Below, one piece after another: positions 1 through 9,478 of a stretch of 64,000 nucleotides of DNA. Location: contig LR990730.1 in the NCBI GenBank assembly GCA_905142475.1, positions 1,302,001-1,366,000 of the forward strand, given 5' to 3'. Origin of the DNA: Xanthomonas hydrangeae (GTDB taxonomy: Bacteria > Pseudomonadota > Gammaproteobacteria > Xanthomonadales > Xanthomonadaceae). Below the pieces are notes generated by a model. The model made no database searches, was not told the DNA's origin, and saw only the letters and a program-made list of their open reading frames with translations. How positions within the stretch are numbered: the stretch's first letter is position 1; every line of letters begins with the position of its first letter. Made by a program: the position numbers and the translations under genes.

Positions 1-2
1 GG

Positions 3-3000
3 GTGGTGTGTGGTTGCATGGCCTGGGCTGCAGTGGAGGCTGCGCCCGTCGACGTGCAATCGCCCGGTCCCTACGATGTCCGCGTACTGGCGGGCGGGAT
101 GGGCTTGGCCAAGAAGCTTGCCGTCGATGCGCCGTTGCTGGCTGCCGACGCAGACTGGAGCATGTCCGGCTGGGTGCGTCCCTCGCGTGCGAATGCCGGC
201 CCGGCATTGATCGCCGGTCTGGGCGATCCGAAATCGGCCGGGCGTTATTTCGCGATCGACAACGGCAGGCTCGCCTTCGTGCAGGGCGCCGATACCGTGC
301 TGCGTAGCAAGCAGGCGCTGCCTGCGGGGACCTGGACGCAGGTGGCTGCAGTGGCGCGATCGGGGCGGTTGACGCTGTACGCCAATGGCCGTCAGGTCGC
401 CAGTGGCGCGGTCCGCCAGAGCGCGGTCGCGCCCGTGCTGATGTTCGGTCCGCGCGAGCAGCCCACCGCCTATACGCAGCATTTCGGTGGCGAGATTGCC
501 GGTTTTCTCGCGCACTCCGCTGCACTGGATGCGCCGGCCATCGCGCAGCTTGCGGCCAAGGCGCCGGATCAGGCCTTGCAGCGTTTCGAAGACGCCTCGC
601 CGGCCTGGCAGGTCCAGGTCAGGCAGATGGCTGGCCAGGTCGCACCGCAGGCGCCCGCAACGCTGCCACGCAGTGCGGCGGCCTTCTCTGCGCCGGTCGC
701 CAAGCCGGTACAACCGAGGCCCGCGTTGCAGCCGCTGGATGTAGCGGCATGGCGGGTCGGCGTGTGGGAACTGGCTGCGGCGCCGGAGCTGGGGCAGGCC
801 ACGGGCGCCAGCCTGTCGCGCGGTGATGACAGCGGCGCCGCCGCGGCCTGGCACGTGGCTACGGTGCCGGGCACGGTGCTCACCACGCTGGTCGATCGCG
901 GCGTGTATCCGGATCCGGATATCGGTCTCAACAACATGGCCATTCCCGAGTCGCTGAGTCGGCAGGACTGGTGGTACCGCAGCCATTTCGATCTGCCTGC
1001 TGCAGCGCAGGGCAAGCGGCTGGAATTGCTGTTCAACGGCATCAACTACGCGGGTGAGGTCTGGGTCAACGGCACCCAGGTCGGGCGTACGCGCGGTGCA
1101 TTCGCACGCGGCCGCTTCGATGTCAGCAAGCAGCTCAAGGCTGGCCGCAACATCATCGCAGTGCGCATCTCGCCGCCGCCGCATCCCGGCATTGCGCACG
1201 AGCAATCGATGACTGCAGGCGTGGGCGAGAACGGCGGTGTGCAGGCGCTGGACGGGCCGACCTTCATCGCCAGCGAAGGCTGGGACTGGATTCCGGCGGT
1301 ACGCGATCGCAACGCCGGCCTGTGGCAGGACGTGCAGTTGCACGCCACCGGGCCGCTGGCGCTTGGCGACACCCGGGTGGTGACGACGCGGCTGGCCCCG
1401 GATCACCGGCGTGCCGAGCTTGAAATCAGCGTGCCGCTGCGCAACGACAGTGCCGCAGCGGTGCAGGGCACACTGCAATTGGCCGTCGGCGATGTGCGCA
1501 TCCAGCGGCAGGTCAACGTGCCGGCCGGTGGTACCACGCTCACGCTCAGCGCCGCCGACACGCCGGAACTGGTCATTGCCAATCCGCGCCTGTGGTGGCC
1601 CAACGGCTATGGCGAGCCTGCGCTGTATACCTTGCAGGCCAGCGTCGAAGTGGCCGGTACGCCATCGGACATGCAGCAGCTGCGCTTCGGCATTCGCGAG
1701 GTCAGTTACGAGCTGTCGCTGTTCGACCAGGACGGTGCGCTGCGCCGTGTACTGGTGGATTTCAACAAGGCACGTCAGCGTGGCGAACGCATTGTCGATG
1801 CCCGCCACAGTGCGATTCGCCCCGTGCCCGGTGGCGATGCGCAATCGTTCTATCCCGGCGCGCAGGCATCGCCGGCAGTCACGCCGCTGAGCGATGACGC
1901 GCTGGCGCCTTACCTGGCCATCCGCATCAATGGCGTACGCATTGCCGTCAAGGGCGGCAACTGGGGCATGGACGACTGGCGCAAGCGCGTCTCACGCGAG
2001 CGGTTGGAGCCGTACTTCCGCTTGCAACGCGACGCGCATTTCAACGTGGTGCGCAACTGGGTGGGGCAGAACACCGAAGCAAGCTTTTTCGAGCTGGCCG
2101 ACGAATACGGCATGCTGGTGCTCAACGACTTCTGGCAGTCCACCCAGAACTACAACATGGAGCCGGCCGACGCGGCGCTGTTCCTGGACAATGCCGCCGA
2201 GGTGATCAAGCGCTTCCGCAATCATCCGTCCATCGTGTTGTGGTTCGGCCGCAACGAAGGCGTGCCCGCGCCCATCCTCAACGAAGGCCTGGACGCGCTG
2301 GTGGCCGAACTGGACGGCACGCGCTGGTACACCGGCAGTTCCAACCAGGTCAACCTGCAGGGCAGCGGCCCGTACAACTACCGCGAGCCGGTGGGGTACT
2401 TCAACGCTCTGGCGCAGGGCTTTTCGGTGGAAGTGGGCACGCCCTCGTTCTCCACCCTGGAGTCGTTCAAGGCCTCCGTCCCGGCGGCGCAGGACCAGTG
2501 GCCGATCAGCGATGCCTGGGCCTATCACGACTGGCACCAGTCCGGTAACGGCGACACCGCCAGCTTCATGCGTTCGCTCACCGACAAGCTGGGTGCGCCG
2601 ACCAGTCTTGAGGACTTCGAGCGCAAGGCGCAGTTGCTCAACTACGACACCCATCGCGCCATCTTCGAAGGCTTCAACGCGCAGCTGTGGACCAAGAACA
2701 GCGGGCGCCTGCTGTGGATGAGCCATCCGGCCTGGCCCAGCAACATGTGGCAGATCTACAGCCACGACTACGATACCCATGCGGCCTACTACGGTGTGCG
2801 CAATGCGGCAGAGATGCTGCATGTGCAGATGAACCTGCCCGGCCACGAGGTGGTGGTGGTCAACAATGCCAGCGACCCGGTGCGTGGCCTGCGCGTGCGT
2901 GCAGAGGTCTACAGCATCGATGGCGCATTGCTGCAGCAGCGCGAACAGGCCGTGGACGCCGCGCCGGTTGCGGTCTCGGCACCGGTGCTGCACCTGGCGC

Positions 3001-3431
3001 CGTTGCTCAAGGACACCAACGGGCTGGGCTTTGTGCGGCTGCAATTGCTCGATCGCGATGCGGTCGTGCGCTCGCGCAATTTCTACTGGGTGGCACGCGA
3101 TGCGGCGGCCATGCGTGGCCTGGATGCGCTGGCGGCAGTGCCGGTGCAGCTCGGCACGCAACTACAGGAGGGTGCCGAGCCGGTGCTGCGCGCCACCGTG
3201 CGCAATGCCTCGCAGCAGGTGGCGCTCAACACCAAGCTGACCCTGGTGGACGCGCAGGGCCAACGCATCCTGCCGGCGTACTACAGCGACAACTACCTCA
3301 GCCTGGTGCCGGGCGAGCAGCGCGAGGTCGAGATTCGCGGCCCGTCCGCGGCGAGCCTGCGCAACGCCACGCTGCAGGTGCGCGGCTGGAATGTCGAACC
3401 ATCAACAGGCGTCGCCAGCGGGCTTCCGTAG
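3..3431 (+). CDS. GH2 family glycosidase with N-terminal LamG-like domain (5' end cut by window)
   Basis: A large secreted or periplasmic glycosidase of family GH2, closest in layout to exo-beta-glucosaminidase or mannosylglycoprotein endo-beta-mannosidase. Residues about 20-190 look like a concanavalin/LamG sandwich. After a linker come the sugar-binding sandwich (WWYRSHFDLP, FNGINYAGEVWVNG), the immunoglobulin-like domain (EGWDWIPAVRDRNAGLW) and the TIM barrel. The acid/base is probably E752 in WFGRNEG and the nucleophile E810 in FSVEVGTPS. The frame is open to the window edge and the first residues resemble the end of a signal peptide, so the true start is probably upstream. The TonB receptor gene begins 139 bp after the stop, which suggests a carbohydrate-utilisation locus. 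The family is clear; the substrate (beta-mannoside or glucosaminide) is inferred. Confidence 0.85.
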   Translation: MVCGCMAWAAVEAAPVDVQSPGPYDVRVLAGGMGLAKKLAVDAPLLAADADWSMSGWVRPSRANAGPALIAGLGDPKSAGRYFAIDNGRLAFVQGADTVLRSKQALPAGTWTQVAAVARSGRLTLYANGRQVASGAVRQSAVAPVLMFGPREQPTAYTQHFGGEIAGFLAHSAALDAPAIAQLAAKAPDQALQRFEDASPAWQVQVRQMAGQVAPQAPATLPRSAAAFSAPVAKPVQPRPALQPLDVAAWRVGVWELAAAPELGQATGASLSRGDDSGAAAAWHVATVPGTVLTTLVDRGVYPDPDIGLNNMAIPESLSRQDWWYRSHFDLPAAAQGKRLELLFNGINYAGEVWVNGTQVGRTRGAFARGRFDVSKQLKAGRNIIAVRISPPPHPGIAHEQSMTAGVGENGGVQALDGPTFIASEGWDWIPAVRDRNAGLWQDVQLHATGPLALGDTRVVTTRLAPDHRRAELEISVPLRNDSAAAVQGTLQLAVGDVRIQRQVNVPAGGTTLTLSAADTPELVIANPRLWWPNGYGEPALYTLQASVEVAGTPSDMQQLRFGIREVSYELSLFDQDGALRRVLVDFNKARQRGERIVDARHSAIRPVPGGDAQSFYPGAQASPAVTPLSDDALAPYLAIRINGVRIAVKGGNWGMDDWRKRVSRERLEPYFRLQRDAHFNVVRNWVGQNTEASFFELADEYGMLVLNDFWQSTQNYNMEPADAALFLDNAAEVIKRFRNHPSIVLWFGRNEGVPAPILNEGLDALVAELDGTRWYTGSSNQVNLQGSGPYNYREPVGYFNALAQGFSVEVGTPSFSTLESFKASVPAAQDQWPISDAWAYHDWHQSGNGDTASFMRSLTDKLGAPTSLEDFERKAQLLNYDTHRAIFEGFNAQLWTKNSGRLLWMSHPAWPSNMWQIYSHDYDTHAAYYGVRNAAEMLHVQMNLPGHEVVVVNNASDPVRGLRVRAEVYSIDGALLQQREQAVDAAPVAVSAPVLHLAPLLKDTNGLGFVRLQLLDRDAVVRSRNFYWVARDAAAMRGLDALAAVPVQLGTQLQEGAEPVLRATVRNASQQVALNTKLTLVDAQGQRILPAYYSDNYLSLVPGEQREVEIRGPSAASLRNATLQVRGWNVEPSTGVASGLP

Positions 3432-3570
3432 CGGCGCCGACAGGTTGCCACGCCGTGCCCGCACGGCGGTCGCACTGATGCGCCGATCGCGCGTCAGCCA
3501 ATACCGCATTGCCGTTGCTGCAATGCCATTCGAAACGGTTGTGGATTGTCGTCATCCCTGGGAGGGGACC

Positions 3571-6507
3571 ATGAACAAGCTGCATTGGAACACCCGCCAC
3601 ACCCCACTGGTCGCCGCACTCGCGGCTGCACTCACCCTACTGGCCGGCAGCGCAAATGCACAGGACGCCAGCACTGCCGCCGGGGTCACCGACCTGGACA
3701 AGGTCATGGTCAAGGGCGTGCGCGGCGCGCAGGCCGAGGCCATCGAGAACAAGCGCACCGCCGCGCAGATCATCGACTCGATCTCTGCCGAGGACATCGG
3801 CAAATTGCCCGATGTCACCATCACCGACTCGCTGCAACGTGTGCCCGGCGTGCAGATCCGGCGTTCGGCCGGCGAGGGCTCGCAGCTCAATATCCGCGGC
3901 ATGCCGCAGGTGCAGACCACCATGAACGGCGAGTTGTACCTGAGCGCCGGTGGCGGCGACCAGTACGGCCAGCCGAACATCGGCCGCGCGCAGCCGGATT
4001 TCGTCGACATCCCGCCGACGCTGTTCAGCGGCGTGGACGTGATCAAATCGCCGACCGCCGCGGACCTGGATGGCGGCATCAGCGGTACCGTCTCGCTCAA
4101 GACACGGCGCCCGTTCGACCTGCCCGAAGGCTGGACCTTCAGCGGCCAGGCCGAAGGCTCCTACGGCGACCGCGTGCAGGAACTCAACGAACTGTACTCG
4201 GGCCTGGCCAGTTTCCGCACCGAGCGTTGGGGCGCGTTGCTGGCGGTGTCGTATTCCGATGCCACGCTGGAGAACAAGCATCCCAGCGTGTATTCCAATG
4301 GCGCGCAGAAATCCACCGAGCAGAATGTGGGTTTCGATTTCAACGGCGACGGGCGCATCGGCAGCAATACCGATCCGTCCAACCTGCCGCGCGACTATTT
4401 CTACAACTGGGTCGCCACCGAACTGGACAACCGCAGCACCGACCGCCAGCGCACCGGCATCAACGGCTCGTTCCAGTTCAACATCAACGATTCGTGGACA
4501 GTATTGGCCGATGCGGCCTACACCAAACTCGAAGATCAGGACACCTCCGTGGCCGCGCAGCTGCATACCGGCTGGGCAACCAATCAGCTGCAGCCCGGCT
4601 CCATAGTCGATCCCAATGGCGTGCTTGAATATGGCCAGTTCCGCTACAACCGTTTTCAAGCCCATTCCATGGCCGGTGTGGCCGATTCGAATGCGTTGAA
4701 CACCAATCTGGAACTGCGCTTCGACGATGGCGGCCCGTTTCGCGCATCGTTCCGTTGGGTGCACGGCGATGCCGAGCGCACCTACGACGAAGCGCGTGCC
4801 GATGCGGTGGTGACGCGCGGCGACCAGATCACCCGCGCCGGCGGCGTGACGCAATGGGCAAACGCCAATGGCTTGCCAACCGTGGACGCCTCGGTGGATT
4901 TCCGTGGCACCTATCCGGCGGTCAACCTCGGCACCGATGTGTCCAACCCGGACAACTGGCAGCTGATGTCCACCTGGGCGCAGGGCAACAAGATCGAAGC
5001 GACGATGGATGCGTTCCGCGCCGACGGTACTTTCGAGTTCGACGAGGGCGTGGTGCGTGGCTTCCAGTTCGGCATCCGTTATGGCGAGCGCGAGGTCAAG
5101 CTGGATACCTATCGCTATCTCTCGCCGGTGTCGACCGGCTGCGCAGACCCCAACCGCTCGCTGTATTACTTCAAGGATCCACTGATCGTGGATACCTGCA
5201 GCGGTGTCTCCGAAGCGCGCCTGCTGCCGTTCAATTCGATTCCCGGTTATTGGGCGTACTTCAACGATTTCGATCCGCTCAAGGTCACCGGCCTGGGTAG
5301 CCAAGGCCTGCCGGCGATCAACCCGCAGGTCATGAAGGACCCGGTGGCCTATCTCAATAGCCTGTACCCGGGCAATGTGGCGTACCAGCAGGCCTCCGAT
5401 TCGTACAAGGTCACCGAAAAGAGCACCGCGGCGTACTTTCTGGCCAATCTGGAAGGCGGTACCGGCAGTGCGGTGCCGTGGACGGCGAACATCGGCGCCC
5501 GCATCGTGCAGACCAAGCTGGCGATCGATCAGTATCTGAGCAGCGGCAATGTGTTTATCGGCAATGTCGAATGGAACGGTGTCAGCCCGGCGATCGGTAC
5601 CAATCGATTGAACCGCCAATACACCGACGTGCTGCCCACCGCCAACCTGTCGCTGGACATCAGCGATGCGCAGAAGCTGCGTTTTGCCTACAACAAGGCA
5701 GTGGCGCGTCAGGATCTGCCCGATCTTGGGCGTGGCCTGGTGAGCTTCTATGCAGTCAATGGCACGCCGCCGCGTGATCCCTCGCTGCCTTCGGATGCGG
5801 TGTTGTTCCTCAACGGACGCTCCGGTAACCCGGATCTGGATCCGTACCGCGCCACCAACTACAACGCCTCGTGGGAGTGGTATTTCGCCGATGCCTCGTT
5901 GATCAGCGTGGGTGCGTTCCTCATCGATGTGAAGTCGTTCCCCACCACCGTCACCAACATCGAACTGCTCCCCGATGCGGACGGTGTGGTACGCGCAGGC
6001 GGGCCGGTCGAGCGCATCGTCAACGGCGGCGGCGGCAAGATCAAGGGCTTCGAAATCGGCTACCAACAGGCCTTCGACTTCCTGCCCGGCTGGCTCAGCG
6101 GCTTCGGCACCAACATCAACTACACCTTCTCCGATGCCGACACCGACAACACCGATATCGACGGCAACACGCTGCCGATCGGCGACAATTCCAAGCACCA
6201 GGCCAATGCGGTGCTGTGGTACCAGAAAGACAAGCTGCAGGCGCGCGTGGCCTACAACTGGCGCAGCAAGCGCTTCAGTCAGGTCAACAGCTCGGCGTGG
6301 GGCGATGAGCTGGCGATCTGGAACGATGATGTGGGCTATCTGGATGCATCGCTCAGCTACGACGTCAACGATCACCTGACGCTCTACGCGCAGGCCACCA
6401 ACCTCACCGGCGAAAGCGAACGCCGTTACGCGCAGTGGACCAACCACTACTTCGATCAGAACATCTTCGAGCGGCGGTATTACGCAGGTCTGCGTCTGCG
6501 CTTCTGA
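3571..6507 (+). CDS. TonB-dependent receptor, Xanthomonas/Caulobacter type
   Basis: Outer-membrane active transporter of 978 residues. It has a signal peptide ending in a run of Ala and ANAQ, then a plug domain (IGKLPDVTITDSLQRVPGVQI, then RRSAGEGSQLNIRGM) and a long beta-barrel ending in YYAGLRLRF, with the terminal Phe expected for BAM recognition. Length and motifs fit the oligosaccharide receptors expanded in Xanthomonas and Caulobacter. The start at 3571 is chosen because a strong Shine-Dalgarno (gggagggg) lies just upstream and a signal peptide follows; the open frame extends to 3391 but overlaps the GH2 gene. With the GH2 enzyme upstream and the GH6 enzyme downstream it probably imports plant-derived oligosaccharides, though the ligand cannot be read from sequence. 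Confidence 0.92.
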   Translation: MNKLHWNTRHTPLVAALAAALTLLAGSANAQDASTAAGVTDLDKVMVKGVRGAQAEAIENKRTAAQIIDSISAEDIGKLPDVTITDSLQRVPGVQIRRSAGEGSQLNIRGMPQVQTTMNGELYLSAGGGDQYGQPNIGRAQPDFVDIPPTLFSGVDVIKSPTAADLDGGISGTVSLKTRRPFDLPEGWTFSGQAEGSYGDRVQELNELYSGLASFRTERWGALLAVSYSDATLENKHPSVYSNGAQKSTEQNVGFDFNGDGRIGSNTDPSNLPRDYFYNWVATELDNRSTDRQRTGINGSFQFNINDSWTVLADAAYTKLEDQDTSVAAQLHTGWATNQLQPGSIVDPNGVLEYGQFRYNRFQAHSMAGVADSNALNTNLELRFDDGGPFRASFRWVHGDAERTYDEARADAVVTRGDQITRAGGVTQWANANGLPTVDASVDFRGTYPAVNLGTDVSNPDNWQLMSTWAQGNKIEATMDAFRADGTFEFDEGVVRGFQFGIRYGEREVKLDTYRYLSPVSTGCADPNRSLYYFKDPLIVDTCSGVSEARLLPFNSIPGYWAYFNDFDPLKVTGLGSQGLPAINPQVMKDPVAYLNSLYPGNVAYQQASDSYKVTEKSTAAYFLANLEGGTGSAVPWTANIGARIVQTKLAIDQYLSSGNVFIGNVEWNGVSPAIGTNRLNRQYTDVLPTANLSLDISDAQKLRFAYNKAVARQDLPDLGRGLVSFYAVNGTPPRDPSLPSDAVLFLNGRSGNPDLDPYRATNYNASWEWYFADASLISVGAFLIDVKSFPTTVTNIELLPDADGVVRAGGPVERIVNGGGGKIKGFEIGYQQAFDFLPGWLSGFGTNINYTFSDADTDNTDIDGNTLPIGDNSKHQANAVLWYQKDKLQARVAYNWRSKRFSQVNSSAWGDELAIWNDDVGYLDASLSYDVNDHLTLYAQATNLTGESERRYAQWTNHYFDQNIFERRYYAGLRLRF

Positions 6508-6521
6508 TTCGGTTGCATCGT

Positions 6522-6557
6522 TGTGCGACACAGCGCACCCGCGCGCTGTGTCGCACA
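6522..6557 (+). terminator. Perfect 15-bp hairpin after receptor gene
   Basis: tgtgcgacacagcgc at 6522-6536 is exactly complementary to gcgctgtgtcgcaca at 6543-6557, with a 6-nt loop. It starts 14 bp after the receptor stop codon. There is only a weak T tract, so it may stabilise the 3' end or terminate transcription imperfectly. Confidence 0.65.
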
Positions 6558-6631
6558 TGTTTCGTGCTTGTCACTCTCCAAGCGGCCATTGCGTCTTCTT
6601 CCCGTCGCCGTTAGTTGCGGCGCTGCAGTAC

Positions 6632-6697
6632 GCCCGACGGAAACGTCGGGCACCCTCCCATTCGGCCGCATCGTCGGGAAGCGATGCGGCCATTTTT
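6632..6697 (+). terminator. GNRA-loop hairpin plus intrinsic terminator (possible small RNA end)
   Basis: A gcccgacg/cgtcgggc stem with a gaaa tetraloop (6632-6651) is followed by a second stem ggccgcatcg/cgatgcggcc (6664-6691) and then attttttg. The second hairpin with its T run is a textbook intrinsic terminator on the + strand. Because another hairpin already follows the receptor gene, these two could be the 3' half of an independent small RNA. Confidence 0.6.
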
Positions 6698-7196
6698 TGT
6701 GCGTGATGGCACATACATTTGCGTAGTAATGCCGGCAGTTGAAATGCCGCTGCGGCCAGTGTCTGGATCTGTGTTCAACCGCAATGTTTGACGATTGCGT
6801 CTACCAGGTATGCGGCGTAGTTTCCGCATGGCGAGTCCAGCACCACTCGCAGGCACAGCAGCAATGCTGCTCGCTCATTCGCTCCCTGGAGATACTCCGC
6901 ACATCACAGAGGCAACGGCCGCGAAGATAATGGCGTGATGTCGCTGTTTGTCTCTACAGACGCTGAGGGCTTGGGTGAATCGTTCCAGAAAGCAGGGCAG
7001 GCCATGTGGTCTGAGTTCCTGCCTGGGCGTCACCGATTGTTGCCATGCAAATCTCTTCGGCCTGGCGCTGATGGAGTGGTTTTGCTTGGCTTGAGAAATC
7101 TCTAATGGATGCCTCAACGAAGGAAGGATCGCAGGCCACCAAAGGCAGTGCTGTATTCGAATCCCATAAAACCCATCAAAAACCAAGGTGAATATT

Positions 7197-8882
7197 ATGA
7201 AATCCAGCAAAAGCATCCGTCGTCACTTCAAGCGCACGATGGCGCTATCGCTGTTGGTTGTGAATCCATTCCTTGTGGCAACTGTTTGCGCTCAGGTGCA
7301 TGTCGATAACCCTTTCGTCGGTGCGACCGGCTATGTCAATCCTGATTACGCAAAGAAGGTCGATGCATCGATTGCGAAGGTGAACGGTGCGCCGCTGAAG
7401 GCCAAGATGGGCGTGGTGAAGACCCTTCCCACTGCAGTCTGGCTGGATCGTATCGATGCGATCGCTGGCGGTTCGAAAAATGCAGGCCGTCTCGGCCTGA
7501 GAGCCCATCTGGATGCGGCATTGGCACAGAAAAAAGCAAATACGCCCATCACGGCCAGCTTTGTGATCTATGACCTGCCTGGGCGTGATTGCCACGCATT
7601 GGCCTCCAACGGCGAATTGCCTTTGATCCAGGCAGCCCTGGAGCGTTACAAAAAGGAATACATCGACGTCATTGCCGCCGTGTTTGCAGATCCGAAATAC
7701 AAGGAGATCCGCATCGTCAATGTGATCGAACCGGATAGCCTGCCCAATCTGGTGACCAATCTAAACGATATGCGCTGTGCGCTGGCAAACTCCACCGGGA
7801 TTTATGAAGAGGGCATCAAGTACGCCATCAACAAGCTGCATGCCATTCCAAATACCTATAATTATCTGGATATTGGCCATTCCGGCTGGTTGGGGTGGGA
7901 CAGTAATCGCGGCCCGACCATCTCGCTGTATACCAGAGTGGTTCAGGGCACAAGCGCAGGGCTGGCAAGCGTGGACGGGTTTGTCACCAACACTGCAAAC
8001 ACCACGCCGCTGAGCGAGCCCAACCTGCCCAATCCCGAGTTGAGCGTGAATGGGCAGCCGATCAAATCGGCGAAATACTACGAATGGAATCCCTATTTCG
8101 ACGAGACCGATTTTACCCAGGCGTTGTATAGCGGTTTCGTCAGCGCGGGTTGGCCAGGCACGATCGGTTTCATTATCGACACGGGCCGCAACGGGTGGGG
8201 TGGGCCGAATCGCCCCACTGGCGCGTCGGGCAGCGATATCAACACGTACGTCAATGTGGGTCGCATCGATCGTCGTTTCCACCGCGGCAACTGGTGTAAT
8301 CAAAGTGGTGCAGGCATTGGTGCCCTGCCGGTCGCGGCGCCAGCCCCGCATCTGGATGCGTATGCGTGGGTCAAGCCGCCGGGTGAATCCGATGGTTCCA
8401 GCACCCTCATTCCCAACAACGAGGGGAAAGGCTTCGACCGCATGTGCGACCCCACCTATACGACCGCCGATAACGTGTTGACCGGCGCCCTGGCAGGCGC
8501 ACCGATTTCCGGTGCGTGGTTCCACAACCAGTTTGTCGAGCTGGTCAACAATGCCTACCCGGTGATCGGGACGGCCAGTACTACGTTGGCTGCGCCGGCA
8601 CCAATGGCCGCGCTGACTGCAACACGCGGCCTCACCGCCACAGTTGGCGACAGCCGAGTGAAGCTGAGCTGGTCTCCGACGCTGGGCGCAACCAGCTATA
8701 CCGTGAAACGTAGAGCCGGTGCCGCAGATGCCTTCACAACGGTCGGTTTCAATGTCGCATCCACGTCGTATACCGATCAGGCCGTCAGCAATGGCGTGGC
8801 GTATGACTACGTGGTGACGGCAAATAATCAGGCAGGCGCGCGTGTGGATTCGGCGGTGGTGAAGGCCAGGCCGCTGCGGTAA
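7197..8882 (+). CDS. cbsA: GH6 cellobiohydrolase (CbsA type) with C-terminal fibronectin III domain
   Basis: Secreted exo-glucanase that releases cellobiose from cellulose chain ends. The 561-residue product has a basic Sec signal peptide ending near VCAQ. A GH6 catalytic domain spans roughly residues 40-455 (motifs VIEPDSLPNLVTN, GHSGWLGWDSN, IDTGRNGWGGPNRP, WVKPPGESDG, CDPTYT), and a fibronectin III domain (about residues 470-560, KLSWSPTLGATSYTVKRR) follows. Type II secretion is expected. ATG 7197 is preferred to GTG 7188 because aagg sits 8-9 nt before it. In Xanthomonas, presence of an intact cbsA is known to track with xylem (vascular) colonisation. No CBM is visible besides the Fn3 module, and no frameshift or truncation is seen. 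Confidence 0.9.
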   Translation: MKSSKSIRRHFKRTMALSLLVVNPFLVATVCAQVHVDNPFVGATGYVNPDYAKKVDASIAKVNGAPLKAKMGVVKTLPTAVWLDRIDAIAGGSKNAGRLGLRAHLDAALAQKKANTPITASFVIYDLPGRDCHALASNGELPLIQAALERYKKEYIDVIAAVFADPKYKEIRIVNVIEPDSLPNLVTNLNDMRCALANSTGIYEEGIKYAINKLHAIPNTYNYLDIGHSGWLGWDSNRGPTISLYTRVVQGTSAGLASVDGFVTNTANTTPLSEPNLPNPELSVNGQPIKSAKYYEWNPYFDETDFTQALYSGFVSAGWPGTIGFIIDTGRNGWGGPNRPTGASGSDINTYVNVGRIDRRFHRGNWCNQSGAGIGALPVAAPAPHLDAYAWVKPPGESDGSSTLIPNNEGKGFDRMCDPTYTTADNVLTGALAGAPISGAWFHNQFVELVNNAYPVIGTASTTLAAPAPMAALTATRGLTATVGDSRVKLSWSPTLGATSYTVKRRAGAADAFTTVGFNVASTSYTDQAVSNGVAYDYVVTANNQAGARVDSAVVKARPLR

Positions 8883-9299
8883 CGATTGCATCGTTCAACG
8901 TTGCGCCGCATACCGCCAGAGCAGGAGGTCTGGGGGTCCATCGCCCGCATGGTGATGACTGGCGAAGGCAGCGTGTGGTGTGGTCTCGCAGATTGACTTA
9001 GCCCATTGCCGCGTTGCTGATGTCCTTGAAGGGTCGGAGCTGGCGGCCGTAGGGTCGCCAGCTCCGATTTCATGGGGTTTGCGAAGTCGTTTACCTCAAA
9101 ACGAAGGATGGCTGGCATAGGCGTCGGGCATGGCTCGATCTGTGCGCGAACGCAGTTTTTCAGTGTTGTACCAGCCATCTTTGCAGCGTAGCGTCCTGGT
9201 GGCGGGCACAACCATTGTTGTTCGCGTGCAAGAACCAAGCGTTGATCGTCGGTAAAAAATCCCCCGAAAGGGCAATCCCTCCCAGCAGGATCTCGCATC
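8883..9299. other. Intergenic region upstream of the small peptide gene
   Basis: No protein gene is supported. It contains the hairpin at 9034-9067 after cbsA and, closer to the peptide gene, a small cccc/gggg-type stem around 9261-9273. A promoter for the peptide gene must lie here or read-through from cbsA occurs; I see no clear -35/-10 pair. Confidence 0.4.
9034..9067 (+). terminator. 12-bp hairpin downstream of cbsA
   Basis: tcggagctggcg (9034-9045) pairs perfectly with cgccagctccga (9056-9067) around a 10-nt loop and is followed by a short ttt. It probably terminates cbsA transcription or separates it from the peptide gene. Confidence 0.5.
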
Positions 9300-9380
9300 A
9301 TGAAGATGCTTTTTTCGATCAAGCACATGTTGGCCTCCAAGAAGAGTCTCAAGTCCTACGCCTGGTACATCTGGTACTGA
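9300..9380 (+). CDS. Putative atropopeptide (tryptorubin-type) RiPP precursor, C-terminal core AWYIWY
   Basis: A 26-codon ORF (ATG 9300, TGA 9378-9380) with a good ribosome site: agcagga ends 9 nt before the ATG. The first 20 residues are a basic leader (MKMLFSIKH at the start, KKSLKS later) and the last six are exactly AWYIWY. That hexapeptide is the known sequence of tryptorubin A, an atropopeptide of Streptomyces whose aromatic side chains are cross-linked by a cytochrome P450. A P450 gene begins 98 bp downstream, so the pairing expected for this RiPP class is present. What is seen: the ORF, the ribosome site, the core and the P450 neighbour. What is inferred: that the peptide is expressed, cross-linked and cleaved. 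No protease or exporter gene is visible next to it. Chance occurrence of the same six aromatic-rich residues at the extreme C-terminus before a P450 is very unlikely. Confidence 0.82.
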   Translation: MKMLFSIKHMLASKKSLKSYAWYIWY

Positions 9381-9423
9381 GTTCAATTCAGCATTCGTGC
9401 TGATGCGATGTTGGTAGTTCCTC

Positions 9424-9458
9424 GCCCGCGCGAGGTGAGCGTGTTGCCAAGCGCGGGC
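9424..9458 (+). promoter_or_regulatory. Hairpin between precursor and P450 genes
   Basis: gcccgcgc (9424-9431) pairs with gcgcgggc (9451-9458) around a 19-nt loop, in the 98-bp gap between the peptide stop and the P450 start. There is no T tract. Such a hairpin could act as a partial terminator or an mRNA stabiliser that keeps precursor transcript above enzyme transcript, as in many RiPP operons. Confidence 0.4.
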
Positions 9459-9478
9459 GTTATCGAGCGGAGAGTCCC

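Larger units (their letters stand above)
6508..7196. other. Long intergenic region between receptor gene and cbsA
   Basis: No convincing protein gene. It holds three strong hairpins, listed separately (6522-6557, 6632-6651, 6664-6691), and then about 500 bp leading to the cbsA start. I see no certain promoter or PIP-box. The short ORFs here are not supported by codon pattern or ribosome sites. Confidence 0.5.

Noticed and set aside
3637-6558. 973-codon antisense ORF opposite the TonB receptor gene
   Set aside because: Shadow frame of a high-GC gene; product is low-complexity with no domain, while the + strand encodes a complete receptor.
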